From Crocinitomicaceae bacterium (GTDB lineage Bacteria > Bacteroidota > Bacteroidia > Flavobacteriales_D > Sanyastnellaceae), in NCBI GenBank assembly GCA_002722795.1, contig PBMY01000014.1, positions 62,001 through 126,000 on the forward strand: a stretch of DNA of 64,000 nucleotides, given 5' to 3'. Positions 1-9,038 of this stretch are shown piece by piece. The position numbers and the translations under genes are program-made. The notes beneath the pieces are model-generated. The model did not search any database. It was not told where the DNA came from and saw nothing but the letters and a program-made list of their open reading frames with translations. Every line of letters begins with the position of its first letter. Position 1 is the stretch's first letter.

Positions 1-1018
1 GGCTAAATCTTGCACCAGACTTAACGATTCGATCAAGGCTAAAACAATCCACAGCTTCTTCTAAAGTGAATTTCTCTTTCACGCCGCCAGGATTCCATCC
101 AAGCATAAGTAGCATATTGATAAATGCTTGAGGGTCGTAGCCTTGTTCTCTGTATCCAGAAGTAACGCTCCCTGTTTTAGGATCTTTCCATTCGATTGGA
201 AAAACAGGAAACCCTCCGGCATCTCCATCTCTTTTGCTTAGCTTTCCATTCCCCTCAGGCTTGAGGATAAGTGGAAGGTGGGCAAACTTGGGTGCATTCC
301 ACTTGAAAGCTCGATAAAGCAAGATGTGAAGTGGAGCACTTGGCAACCATTCCTCACCTCTGATAACATGGCTAATTTCCATGTGATGATCGTCAACAAC
401 ATTAGCCAAATGATAAGTTGGAAGACCATCCATCTTCATCAATACTTTATCGTCAATAACAGCACTTGAGACACTTACCTTTCCTCTGATTTCGTCAGTG
501 AAAACTACATCTTTTGGTGCTTCAGGCGTCTTAAACCGCACAACATGGGGCACGCCGTTTGCCAATAACTCATCCACCTCTGCAGAGGACATTGAAAGTT
601 CATTTTTGCACCCACCCCTTGTGCGTGCATCATATTGGAAAACTTTTTTTCGCGATTCAGCTTCAGCACGCATTATTGCTAATTCCTTTGGCGTGTCAAA
701 TGCTCGGTACGCGTTGCCACTTGCGATCAACTCATCAACAGCTTTAGAGTACAGCTTAAATCTAAGGCTTTGCTTGTAAGGTCCGTGTTCACCACCTGCT
801 CTATCTCCTTCGTCAATAGTTAATCCACACCAATTCAGAGCTTCAACAATGTATTCCTCTGCGCCGTTTACAAAGCGGGTTTGATCGGTGTCCTCTATTC
901 TTAAGAGAAACTTTCCTCCATTTGCTTTAGAAAAAAGGTAATTGTAGAGCGCAGTTCTTACTCCTCCAATGTGGAGAGGCCCTGTAGGGCTTGGTGCGAA
1001 TCGTACACGTACACTCAT
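1..1018 (-). CDS. gltX: Glutamyl-tRNA synthetase, C-terminal part cut by window edge
   Basis: Class I synthetase that charges tRNA-Glu with glutamate in the cytoplasm. The reverse strand reads open from an ATG at 1018 to the window edge (about 339 residues of a usual ~500), so the anticodon-binding domain lies outside. The start carries the family signature with [11 protein letters not shown] at residues 10-19 (HIGH motif), and KLSKRDG near residue 258 is the KMSKS-type loop. The protein begins MSVRVRFAP, as expected for the family. It diverges from the sdh operon. I see no exact promoter box in front of it. Truncation is an artefact of the window. Confidence 0.95.
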   Translation of the reverse strand, partial: MSVRVRFAPSPTGPLHIGGVRTALYNYLFSKANGGKFLLRIEDTDQTRFVNGAEEYIVEALNWCGLTIDEGDRAGGEHGPYKQSLRFKLYSKAVDELIASGNAYRAFDTPKELAIMRAEAESRKKVFQYDARTRGGCKNELSMSSAEVDELLANGVPHVVRFKTPEAPKDVVFTDEIRGKVSVSSAVIDDKVLMKMDGLPTYHLANVVDDHHMEISHVIRGEEWLPSAPLHILLYRAFKWNAPKFAHLPLILKPEGNGKLSKRDGDAGGFPVFPIEWKDPKTGSVTSGYREQGYDPQAFINMLLMLGWNPGGVKEKFTLEEAVDCFSLDRIVKSGARFS

Positions 1019-1118
1019 GAATTGTAATCGTTAAAAATTATAATATTTAAAGTCTAAAAAGTGTTATTTAGAACGAATATTTTTTGTAGTAACCCTTATT
1101 AAGACACAAGAATATTAG

Positions 1119-1126
1119 TAAATTTG
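1119..1126 (+). promoter_or_regulatory. Bacteroidota -7 box TAAATTTG before sdhC
   Basis: Exact match to TAnnTTTG. The box ends 9 nt before the sdhC ATG, so the sdh transcript should have almost no leader. I found no TTG element at the usual upstream distance. Confidence 0.45.
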
Positions 1127-1134
1127 TCTTTTGC

Positions 1135-1839
1135 ATGCAAAGTAGTTTAATTACATCTTCTCTTGGCAAAAAATATCTGATGGCCCTTTCAGGGCTTTTT
1201 CTATGTCTTTTTTTAGTGGGTCACTTACTAGGCAATTTGCAATTATTTGTTTCAGGGCAACAAGGTGCGGATAATTTTAATTTATATGCAAAGTTTATGA
1301 CGACAAATCCCATTGTTAAAGTTTTATCGTACCTAACGTATTTTTCTATTATATTTCATATGGTTGATGGTTTGATCTTAACGATTCAGAATCGTCGTGC
1401 TAGACCTAAAAAGTATGTTATAGAAAAAGGGAAAGCAAACTCAAGTTGGGCAAGTAGAAACATGGCTTTACTTGGTACAATTTTACTTGTTTTTATTGCT
1501 ACACATATGCAAAATTTCTGGTATGTTATGCATTTCGGAGAAATAAGTCATTATGAAATTAAAGGTCAAAATGTTAAGGACTTGCATCATGTTGTCATGA
1601 GCTTTTTTACTCCAACAAGTAATTCTTACGCTGCATTTATGGTTGGTTTTTATGTTTTATCAATGTTAGCATTGGCTTATCACTTACATCATGGTTTTGT
1701 AAGCGCTTTCCAATCATTAGGTCTAAACCATATAAAATATAATAAAATTATTGAAATCGTTGGAGCAGGATTTTCTGTCGTCGTTCCCCTATTATTTGCT
1801 TCTATTCCGCTTTATGTGTTTATTAAACATTACTTATAA
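1135..1839 (+). CDS. sdhC: Succinate dehydrogenase cytochrome b subunit
   Basis: Membrane anchor and haem-binding subunit of complex II, passing electrons from the iron-sulfur subunit to menaquinone. The 234 residues contain five hydrophobic segments (about 15-35, 60-85, 107-130, 160-185, 205-230) with histidines in several of them, typical of the single-anchor b558 type of Bacteroidota, which has no separate SdhD. It is followed after 7 nt by sdhA and then sdhB, forming the usual C-A-B operon. A TAnnTTTG promoter box sits just upstream of the ATG. Confidence 0.93.
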   Translation: MQSSLITSSLGKKYLMALSGLFLCLFLVGHLLGNLQLFVSGQQGADNFNLYAKFMTTNPIVKVLSYLTYFSIIFHMVDGLILTIQNRRARPKKYVIEKGKANSSWASRNMALLGTILLVFIATHMQNFWYVMHFGEISHYEIKGQNVKDLHHVVMSFFTPTSNSYAAFMVGFYVLSMLALAYHLHHGFVSAFQSLGLNHIKYNKIIEIVGAGFSVVVPLLFASIPLYVFIKHYL

Positions 1840-1846
1840 TTTTTGA

Positions 1847-3913
1847 ATGAATACGTTTAAACAACCAAATTGGCTAGATCCTGCTCCTTTTTTAGAGGGA
1901 GTTGAAAGAATTAATACGCTAAATTCAAGAATACCTACTGGCCCACTAGAACAAAAGTGGGAGAAGCATAAAGGCGAGATTAAGCTAGTAAATCCTGCAA
2001 ACAAAAGACTCATTGATATAATAATTGTGGGATCCGGCCTTGCAGGGTCTTCAGCCGCTGCTTCCTTAGCAGAAATGGGTTATAATGTTAAGGTTTTCTG
2101 TTTTCAAGATTCTCCAAGAAGAGCCCATTCTATAGCTGCCCAAGGAGGCATTAACGCCGCAAAAAATTATCAAAACGATGGAGATTCAACATATCGGCTT
2201 TTTTATGATACAGTTAAAGGAGGAGACTACAGGTCAAGAGAGGCGAACGTCTATAGATTAGCGGAAGTTAGCGGAAGCATTATAGATCAGTGTGTCGCAC
2301 AAGGAGTGCCATTTGCGCGCGAGTATGGTGGCTTATTAGACAACCGTTCATTTGGCGGCGTACAAGTAAGTAGAACGTTCTATGCAAAAGGACAAACAGG
2401 TCAGCAACTTCTTTTAGGTGCATATTCGGCGTTGTCGAGACAAATTTCAAAAGGAAAAATCGAACTTTTGAATCGTCATGAAATGATGGACGTTGTAGTT
2501 ATTGATGGAAAAGCTAGAGGAATAATTGCTAGAAACTTAGTTACAGGAGAAATTCAAAGACATGGAGCTCATGCCGTTGTATTATGTACGGGTGGTTATG
2601 GCAATGTTTTTTATCTCAGCACAAATGCGATGGGGTCTAATTCATCAGCAGCATGGAAGGCTCATAAGAGGGGAGCATATTTCGGAAATCCTAATTTTGT
2701 ACAAATTCACCCTACTTGTATTCCAGTTAGTGGTCACTATCAAAGTAAACTAACATTAATGTCAGAATCTCTTCGTAATGACGGAAGGATATGGGTGCCT
2801 AAAAATCTAGATGATGCACAGGCAATAAGAAATGGCGAGTTAAGCCCAAATGACTTAGAAGAAAATCAAAGGGATTATTACTTGGAAAGAAGATATCCTG
2901 CTTTTGGAAATCTTGTGCCAAGAGATGTTGCTTCAAGAGCTGCAAAAGAGAGATGTGACGAGGGTTATGGCGTAAACAAAACCGGGCAAGCAGTATTTTT
3001 GGACTTTGCTTCTGCAATAGAAAGATATGGTAAAACAGAAGCGTCAACACGCAATTTGAAATCACCGACAAAGAGTCAGATAATTGAATTAGGTAAAGCG
3101 GTTGTTAAGTCTAAATATGGTAATTTGTTTGACATGTATCAGCAAATAACGGCAGACAACCCCTATGAAACTCCGATGAAAATTTACCCAGCGATTCACT
3201 ATTCAATGGGTGGTATTTGGGTTGATTATAATTTAATGACAACAATACCTGGTTTATATGCTGCAGGAGAAGCTAATTTTTCTGATCACGGAGCAAATAG
3301 GTTAGGAGCCTCAGCTTTAATGCAAGGTCTAGCCGATGGATACTTTGTATTGCCATATACAATAGGGGATTATTTAGCAGATGAAATCAGGACCGGACAA
3401 ATCTCAACTGACACTATTGAATTTGAGCAAGCAGAGAATCAAGTTAAGGCTACGTTGGATAAATTAATAAACACCAATGGAGATATTCCTGTGGATGATT
3501 TTCATAGAAGGTTAGGTCTTATAATGTGGGAATATTGCGGGATGTCAAGGAATGAAAAGGGCTTAAAAAAAGCGATTATTTTGATAAAAAAACTTAGAGA
3601 TGAGTTTTACTCTAACTTATATGTTCCAGGTGATGTAAATGATTTTAATCCTGAACTTGAAAAGGCGTATAGAGTTGCTGATTTCTTAGAATTAGGAGAA
3701 TTGATGTGTATTGATGCTTTAAACAGAAAAGAATCTTGTGGAGGACATTTTAGAGAAGAAAGTCAAACAGATGAAGGTGAAGCATTAAGAGACGATGATA
3801 ATTATACATATGTTTCAGCATGGGAGTATAGAGGAGATCCTTCAGATCCAAAGCTCCATAAAGAGCTTCTGAAATATGATAATATCGAGGTAAAACAAAG
3901 AAGCTATAAATAA
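1847..3913 (+). CDS. sdhA: Succinate dehydrogenase / fumarate reductase flavoprotein subunit
   Basis: Catalytic FAD subunit that oxidises succinate to fumarate. At 688 residues it is of the long Bacteroidota type with an N-terminal extension of about 45 residues. The dinucleotide-binding motif [11 protein letters not shown] lies near residue 62, the FAD-attachment signature [11 protein letters not shown] near 94, and the substrate-binding arginine/histidine region ([21 protein letters not shown]) near 450-485. It is 7 nt from sdhC and 2 nt from sdhB, so the three are clearly one transcript. Fumarase (fumC at 52625) acts on its product. Confidence 0.97.
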   Translation: MNTFKQPNWLDPAPFLEGVERINTLNSRIPTGPLEQKWEKHKGEIKLVNPANKRLIDIIIVGSGLAGSSAAASLAEMGYNVKVFCFQDSPRRAHSIAAQGGINAAKNYQNDGDSTYRLFYDTVKGGDYRSREANVYRLAEVSGSIIDQCVAQGVPFAREYGGLLDNRSFGGVQVSRTFYAKGQTGQQLLLGAYSALSRQISKGKIELLNRHEMMDVVVIDGKARGIIARNLVTGEIQRHGAHAVVLCTGGYGNVFYLSTNAMGSNSSAAWKAHKRGAYFGNPNFVQIHPTCIPVSGHYQSKLTLMSESLRNDGRIWVPKNLDDAQAIRNGELSPNDLEENQRDYYLERRYPAFGNLVPRDVASRAAKERCDEGYGVNKTGQAVFLDFASAIERYGKTEASTRNLKSPTKSQIIELGKAVVKSKYGNLFDMYQQITADNPYETPMKIYPAIHYSMGGIWVDYNLMTTIPGLYAAGEANFSDHGANRLGASALMQGLADGYFVLPYTIGDYLADEIRTGQISTDTIEFEQAENQVKATLDKLINTNGDIPVDDFHRRLGLIMWEYCGMSRNEKGLKKAIILIKKLRDEFYSNLYVPGDVNDFNPELEKAYRVADFLELGELMCIDALNRKESCGGHFREESQTDEGEALRDDDNYTYVSAWEYRGDPSDPKLHKELLKYDNIEVKQRSYK

Positions 3914-3915
3914 AA

Positions 3916-4659
3916 ATGCAATTTACTCTCAAGGTTTGGCGTCAGAAGTCTCAAAGTTCTAAAGGTGCAATAGAAACTTATCATTTATCTGATATATCTG
4001 AAGACATGTCTTTTTTAGAGATGTTTGATGTTTTAAATGATAAGTTAATAAGAGACAAAAAAGATCCGATTGCTTTTGATCATGATTGCCGTGAAGGTAT
4101 TTGCGGCATGTGTTCTATGTTTATTAATGGAGAAGCTCATGGACCGGGGCGAAATGTCACAACTTGTCAGTTACATATGCGATCTTTTAAAGACGGCGAC
4201 ACAATATATGTTGAACCATGGCGCTCGTCAGCCTTTCCAATAGTTAAAGACTTAACTGTTGATAGGTCGGCTTTTGATAGAATTATCCAATCTGGAGGTT
4301 ATGTTAGTGTTAATACTTCTGGGGCGACTCAAGACGCTAACGCGATTCCTATTCCTAAGGAAGATGCTGACTCCGCGTTCGACGCAGCCACTTGTATAGG
4401 ATGTGGTGCTTGTGTTGCAACATGTAAAAATTCTTCAGCTATGTTGTTTGTATCTGCTAAGGTGAGTCAACTTTCACTATTGCCTCAAGGACAAACAGAA
4501 GCAAACAATAGAGTTCAAAGAATGGTAAATCAAATGGATGCTGAAGGATTTGGTAACTGTACTAACACCGGAGCTTGTGAGGTAGAATGCCCCAAGGGAA
4601 TTAGCCTAACAAACATTGCTAGAATGAACCGAGAATTCATGAAATCGTCTGTAGGATAA
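3916..4659 (+). CDS. sdhB: Succinate dehydrogenase iron-sulfur subunit
   Basis: Electron-transfer subunit of complex II. The 247 residues show the [2Fe-2S] cysteine cluster (CREGICGMC near residue 58, plus a further Cys about 20 residues on), the ferredoxin-like [11 protein letters not shown] near residue 158, and the [14 protein letters not shown] motif near 215 that completes the [4Fe-4S] and [3Fe-4S] sites. The length is normal for the Bacteroidota type. It is the last gene of the sdhCAB operon. No clear terminator follows. Confidence 0.96.
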   Translation: MQFTLKVWRQKSQSSKGAIETYHLSDISEDMSFLEMFDVLNDKLIRDKKDPIAFDHDCREGICGMCSMFINGEAHGPGRNVTTCQLHMRSFKDGDTIYVEPWRSSAFPIVKDLTVDRSAFDRIIQSGGYVSVNTSGATQDANAIPIPKEDADSAFDAATCIGCGACVATCKNSSAMLFVSAKVSQLSLLPQGQTEANNRVQRMVNQMDAEGFGNCTNTGACEVECPKGISLTNIARMNREFMKSSVG

Positions 4660-4711
4660 GACACAATTTTTGTTATTACAGTTGTAGACGACTTCACTCA
4701 AAACCCACACT

Positions 4712-5068
4712 ATGAAAAATACAATTTTATTATGTTTTGCTTTCTTTTGGACTATATATGTGTTTGGCCAAAAAAAAGCAGACACCACTTTTAGCGTAAG
4801 TGCAGCTTGTGGTATGTGTGAGGAGAGAATTGAAAAAGCCTACGACGTTAAGGGTATTGTAATGGCTGATTACAACCTAAAAACTAAAAATCTTCACGTT
4901 GTTTATAAGACGAAACTTTTCCCAGATATTCTTGACGTTCATAGAATTGCAGCGAATGTTGGCCATGACACAGATAAAATAAAGGCTAGTGACGAGGCAT
5001 ACAATAATCTTCACGGATGTTGTAGGTACAGAGATGGTAAGCAAGAATGCCCTAGTGATCAAAAATAA
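4712..5068 (+). CDS. Secreted heavy-metal-associated (HMA) domain protein
   Basis: Small metal-binding protein of 118 residues. Residues 1-20 form a signal peptide (hydrophobic core, then FGQ), so it should act outside the cytoplasm. The HMA fold follows, with the metal-binding CGMC at residues 33-36. Unlike cytoplasmic copper chaperones it has a cysteine-containing tail (HGCC at 101-104 and a further Cys at 113). It lies 30 nt upstream of a TonB-dependent receptor on the same strand, suggesting linked roles in copper or another soft metal. The HMA assignment is clear; the metal and direction of transport are inference. Confidence 0.85.
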   Translation: MKNTILLCFAFFWTIYVFGQKKADTTFSVSAACGMCEERIEKAYDVKGIVMADYNLKTKNLHVVYKTKLFPDILDVHRIAANVGHDTDKIKASDEAYNNLHGCCRYRDGKQECPSDQK

Positions 5069-5098
5069 GCTCTATTACTTTTTTCAGTTGTAATTTTC

Positions 5099-7519
5099 GT
5101 GTTCTTATTGCTTTGTTTGAATGAAGTGAGCGTCACGTTAAAACACATATTGATTTTTTCCTTCGTGTATTTAAGCACAAGCCTTATGAGTGCTCAATTG
5201 ACAATTAAAGGCAAAGTTTTCACACCAGATTCTCATGATGGTTCTAATCTCGCACTAGGGTATAACCAGAGTGAAGAAGAATTTATCCCTCTTCCCGGAG
5301 CAACTGTGATTTGGGTTGGTACACGTCTCGGCACCATTACTGACGATCATGGATTCTTTAAGCTTCCTGTGAGGAATCAAGGTGATACTTTGCAGGTAAG
5401 TATGTTGGGATATGAGACGGTGGGTCTTGTTTATTTTGGACAGAAGTATGTAGAGATTCCATTAAGACAAGGTGTTGAACTTGATTTTGCAGAAGTTGAA
5501 TCTCGTAAGTCAACAACTACTATTTCACTTCTAGACCCCCTCAATGTTCAACATCTCAACAGAAAGGAATTAGCAAAAGCAGCATGCTGTAATCTTAGCC
5601 AAGCTTTTGAAACAAATGCTTCTGTGGATGCTTCTTTTACTGATGCTGTAACTGGGACTCGCCAAATTAGAATGCTAGGACTAGATGGAAAGTATACTCA
5701 AATTCTAATTGACAACCTTCCGGGTCCTAGAGGGCTTAACGTATTACAAGGTCTCAGCCTTATACCAGGACCATGGATTGATGCTATTGCAATATCTAAG
5801 GGTACAGGGGCTGTAGTAAATGGATATGAAAGCATTACAGGCCAAATAAATGTTGCAATGCGCAACCCTGAAAACGCCGAACCCCTCCATGTCAATGCAT
5901 ATGCTTCAGGCGATGGAAGAACAGAGTGGAACCACGTAAGTAACCACTCCATAAACAGAAAGTGGTCTACGGTTCTTCTTTCTCATGCGGAAAACGCTTT
6001 GCAATTAAACGATAGAAACAGAGACAGCTTCCTAGACACACCATTAAAGCGAGATATAGTTTTAAGAAATGAGTGGAAATACATAGGCGATAGAGGAGTC
6101 AGAGGAGAATATAGCATCACTGGAATTCGCATGAATCGCATGGCTGGACAAAAGTCCCTTTACGATAGTTCAGCAACAAATCCTTTTGTTTTGTATGAAG
6201 GGCTCTTAGGCTCAGACACAACAAATAATTGGTCAGCAGCAACAAAGATTGAAAGGGTAGAGGCCTCAGCAAAAACAGGATATGTTTTCCCTAGTCAAGA
6301 GTGGAAATCTATAGGCACTCAATTTTATGGATCTTATCATAATCATGACCACAGGTATGGGATTAAGAATTACACAGGGACAGAGAAATTTTTTAGAGGA
6401 AATATAATTTTCTCTAGCATTATTGGAAACACGGATCACAAGTTCACAACAGGAGCAAGCATTGTTTATGATGATTTTTACGAGAAGGGAAATTGGGGAA
6501 ACGCTCCCGGGGATGATGAGCAACTTTATCAGACTAGAGAAAGAACAGAAATCGTTCCAGGGGCTTTCTTCGAATATACTTGGACAGCAAATGAAAGGTT
6601 ATTTACTGTAGTAGGATTAAGAGGGGACTATCACAATTTATATGGAGCTTTTGTTACGCCAAGATTACATATTAGATACAGTCTTACTGAAGAGACTTCG
6701 TTAAAACTTGTAGCAGGCCGAGGCTTTAGGACTGCCAATGTATTTATGGAACAATTAGGATCTTGGGCGAGTAATAGAAGGTGGAATATCCACGATGATT
6801 TACAACCAGAAGTTGCAACTAATTTGGGGCTCAATATGGTGTCAAAGTTTAAACTGAATTTTAGAGATGCTTCACTATCAATAGATGGTTACTATACCGA
6901 TTTTAAGAACCGTGTTGTCATTGATTTATATGATTCTGCAGGCCATGTTCAAGTATATAATCTAACAGGCGATGGCCAAGATGCAAAATCAAGGGCTCTT
7001 ACAATTCAAGCAGAATTTGATTGGTCTGTTCACAGAAGACTAGATGTTAGAACTGCTTTTAGATGGGTTAATGCACAAACAGACTTTAGAAATGATGACT
7101 TAGGCTTAAAGCTTGATCCGTTTGTTCCTAAGCATAGAGCCTTCACTCAGTGGAGTTATGCGAGTAAGCTCAAAGAAAACGGAGAGCAAGTAAGAATTGA
7201 TGGTGTACTTCAGTGGGTTGGTCAACAGCAGTTACCATCAAACCTTATTGATTCACCATATCACCCAACAACAACTCCATCATTTACTCAGGCGAACTTA
7301 CAAGTAAGTAAGACCTTCAAGGACAAGTTTGACCTTTACTTTGGTATGGAAAACATCTTCAATGTTGTACATGAAAACCCAATTGTTGGAGCAATTCAAA
7401 CTATTGATGGGCCTGAGGTTGACATGAATGCATTCGATGCAAGCTTGGTTTACGGTCCCATATTTGGCCGCATGTCTTACGTAGGCGTGAGGTGGACTCT
7501 TGGCAATGCCAAGGGCTAG
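5099..7519 (+). CDS. TonB-dependent outer-membrane receptor with carboxypeptidase-regulatory-like N-domain
   Basis: Outer-membrane importer of 806 residues energised by TonB. After a signal peptide ending around SAQ comes a CarboxypepD_reg-like beta domain (about 35-125), a plug domain (about 150-260, including a KAACCNL stretch and NGYESITGQINV) and a 22-strand-type barrel to the end. The ORF opens at a GTG (5099). A second GTG at 5126 gives a more typical signal peptide and may be the true start. It follows a secreted HMA protein, so a metal or metal complex is the likely substrate. Its stop overlaps that of convergent miaE by 4 nt. Substrate unproven. Confidence 0.88.
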   Translation: MFLLLCLNEVSVTLKHILIFSFVYLSTSLMSAQLTIKGKVFTPDSHDGSNLALGYNQSEEEFIPLPGATVIWVGTRLGTITDDHGFFKLPVRNQGDTLQVSMLGYETVGLVYFGQKYVEIPLRQGVELDFAEVESRKSTTTISLLDPLNVQHLNRKELAKAACCNLSQAFETNASVDASFTDAVTGTRQIRMLGLDGKYTQILIDNLPGPRGLNVLQGLSLIPGPWIDAIAISKGTGAVVNGYESITGQINVAMRNPENAEPLHVNAYASGDGRTEWNHVSNHSINRKWSTVLLSHAENALQLNDRNRDSFLDTPLKRDIVLRNEWKYIGDRGVRGEYSITGIRMNRMAGQKSLYDSSATNPFVLYEGLLGSDTTNNWSAATKIERVEASAKTGYVFPSQEWKSIGTQFYGSYHNHDHRYGIKNYTGTEKFFRGNIIFSSIIGNTDHKFTTGASIVYDDFYEKGNWGNAPGDDEQLYQTRERTEIVPGAFFEYTWTANERLFTVVGLRGDYHNLYGAFVTPRLHIRYSLTEETSLKLVAGRGFRTANVFMEQLGSWASNRRWNIHDDLQPEVATNLGLNMVSKFKLNFRDASLSIDGYYTDFKNRVVIDLYDSAGHVQVYNLTGDGQDAKSRALTIQAEFDWSVHRRLDVRTAFRWVNAQTDFRNDDLGLKLDPFVPKHRAFTQWSYASKLKENGEQVRIDGVLQWVGQQQLPSNLIDSPYHPTTTPSFTQANLQVSKTFKDKFDLYFGMENIFNVVHENPIVGAIQTIDGPEVDMNAFDASLVYGPIFGRMSYVGVRWTLGNAKG

Positions 7520-8130
7520 CCGTGCATGGTCTCTTCCTTGCTGTAATTCTTAATGATCTCACCCTCGTAATCAAGGAAGTCCTGCCATTTTTTATCGACG
7601 TCAATGTCGCCACCATACTTTCGGGCAAAACCTAGAAAGGTCGTGTAGTGATGAGCTTCAGAAATCATGAGTTTTCGGTAGAACTCGATAAGACCAGGGT
7701 CTTTTAATCTCTCAGTTAAGAGCCTAAATCTCTCGCAACTTCTAGCTTCTATCATTGCTGAAAATAGCATGCGGTTTACAAGTTGGTTTTCTTTAGAACC
7801 ACCTCCGACAAGGATGTACTTCGCGAGTTCGCCAACATAACTATCCTTGCGTTCATACTGGAGAGTCATACCTCTTTCGCGGATCTTCTCAACTACCATC
7901 TGAAAGTGCTCCATCTCTTCGATGGCAATCTTAGTGAGCTTCTCAACCAAATCCGAGTGCATAGGATACTTAGTCATAGTACTAATTGCGTTGAGAGCAG
8001 CCTTCTGCTCGCACCAAGCGTGATCGCTTAGAACCGCTTCAAGATTATTCTCACACAGCTTTACCCAGCTCTCGTCTGTTGCGAGTCTCAGTCCTAGAAG
8101 GACGCTTTTTGCTTTTTGGTAATTAGACAT
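7516..8130 (-). CDS. miaE: tRNA-(ms2io6A37) hydroxylase
   Basis: Di-iron monooxygenase that hydroxylates the isopentenyl group of ms2i6A at position 37 of tRNAs. The 204 residues show the ferritin-like ligand set: an EExxH (EEMEH near residue 72), a Glu in EARSCERF near 129, and an ExxH (SEAHH near 159). Length fits the MiaE family. Its ATG follows immediately after the stop of the upstream methyltransferase gene, so the two form an operon of RNA-modification enzymes. Confidence 0.9.
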   Translation of the reverse strand: MSNYQKAKSVLLGLRLATDESWVKLCENNLEAVLSDHAWCEQKAALNAISTMTKYPMHSDLVEKLTKIAIEEMEHFQMVVEKIRERGMTLQYERKDSYVGELAKYILVGGGSKENQLVNRMLFSAMIEARSCERFRLLTERLKDPGLIEFYRKLMISEAHHYTTFLGFARKYGGDIDVDKKWQDFLDYEGEIIKNYSKEETMHG

Positions 8131-9003
8131 TTATAGTTCGATTCGAATTAAAGATCCTGTTGAAAGAAGGTGACCGTCGGAACCCTGCAGGCACAATTCG
8201 CCGCTCACCATGTTTGCTTTAGGTAAGACTCTACGCCAAAGTGTTTCCAATGAAGTAGGAGGGATTCCTGAATATGTATTCATCACAATAAACCCTTCAG
8301 GTTCAACAACCGCTGCAACTAACTCGACTATTTCTTCTAGGTAGTGGTCTAATTTCCACTTTTCATTCTTTGGGCCCAAACCCCATGTAGGCGGATCCAA
8401 CACAACAGCATTGTACTTATTTCCTCTCTTGACCTCTCTCTTCAAAAACTTCAAAGCATCTTCAACAACCCAACGAATACCATCAAGACCACTCAACTCC
8501 ATATTGACACGAGTCCAATCTATTACTTGGCGGATTGCATCAACATGAGTAACATCAGCACCTGCGCTTTTAGCTGCTAGACTAGCTCCGCCTGTATAGG
8601 CAAACAAGTTCAAGAGCCTGTCGCCCTCGTTTATTTTCCTAACAATATATTCCCAATTCGTAGCTTGTTCAGGAAAAACTCCAACGTGCTTAAAGCGCTT
8701 CATCTCTAGCTGAAATTTGAGCTTTAAGCTCTCATGGTTAGGCGAGCGGTATTCAAGCATCCACTTTTCAGGAACATTCGCTATGTTCTGCCAATAGCCC
8801 TTCATTTTGCCCGTAGGCTCAAAGCTAGCGTCAGCCTTATCCCATTTTGATAGATTAAGGCCTTTTGGCCATACCGCAACAGGCTCAGGCCTGTCGAGTA
8901 CGTATTGATTGAACCTTTCTAGTTTGGACCCATCTCCAGAATCTATTAATGCGTAGTCCTCCCAAGTATCTGATATAAAACGTATTGATTTGTGTGACGT
9001 CAT
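8131..9003 (-). CDS. RlmI-like class I SAM-dependent methyltransferase
   Basis: Probable RNA (or protein) methyltransferase of the RlmI/YccW-like group, 290 residues from the chosen start. The SAM-binding motif LLNLFAYTGGASL lies in the middle, followed by the acidic VDAIRQ and the catalytic-loop motif DPPTWG. The family's PUA domain is missing, and the N-terminal ~90 residues are a small beta region. The frame extends upstream to 9078, but the ATG at 9003 (MTSHKSIRF) avoids overlap with the divergent RNase R gene. It is cotranscribed with miaE. The exact target is unknown. Confidence 0.8.
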   Translation of the reverse strand: MTSHKSIRFISDTWEDYALIDSGDGSKLERFNQYVLDRPEPVAVWPKGLNLSKWDKADASFEPTGKMKGYWQNIANVPEKWMLEYRSPNHESLKLKFQLEMKRFKHVGVFPEQATNWEYIVRKINEGDRLLNLFAYTGGASLAAKSAGADVTHVDAIRQVIDWTRVNMELSGLDGIRWVVEDALKFLKREVKRGNKYNAVVLDPPTWGLGPKNEKWKLDHYLEEIVELVAAVVEPEGFIVMNTYSGIPPTSLETLWRRVLPKANMVSGELCLQGSDGHLLSTGSLIRIEL

Positions 9004-9021
9004 TTCGATTGCAAAGTTCGT

Positions 9022-9029
9022 TAACTTTG
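9022..9029 (+). promoter_or_regulatory. -7 box TAACTTTG before rnr
   Basis: Exact TAnnTTTG match in the 35-nt gap between divergent genes. It ends 10 nt before the rnr ATG at 9039. On the other strand, GAACTTTG (7 of 8) ends 9 nt before the methyltransferase ATG, so two promoters appear to overlap here. Confidence 0.45.
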
Positions 9030-9038
9030 ACTCGATAT

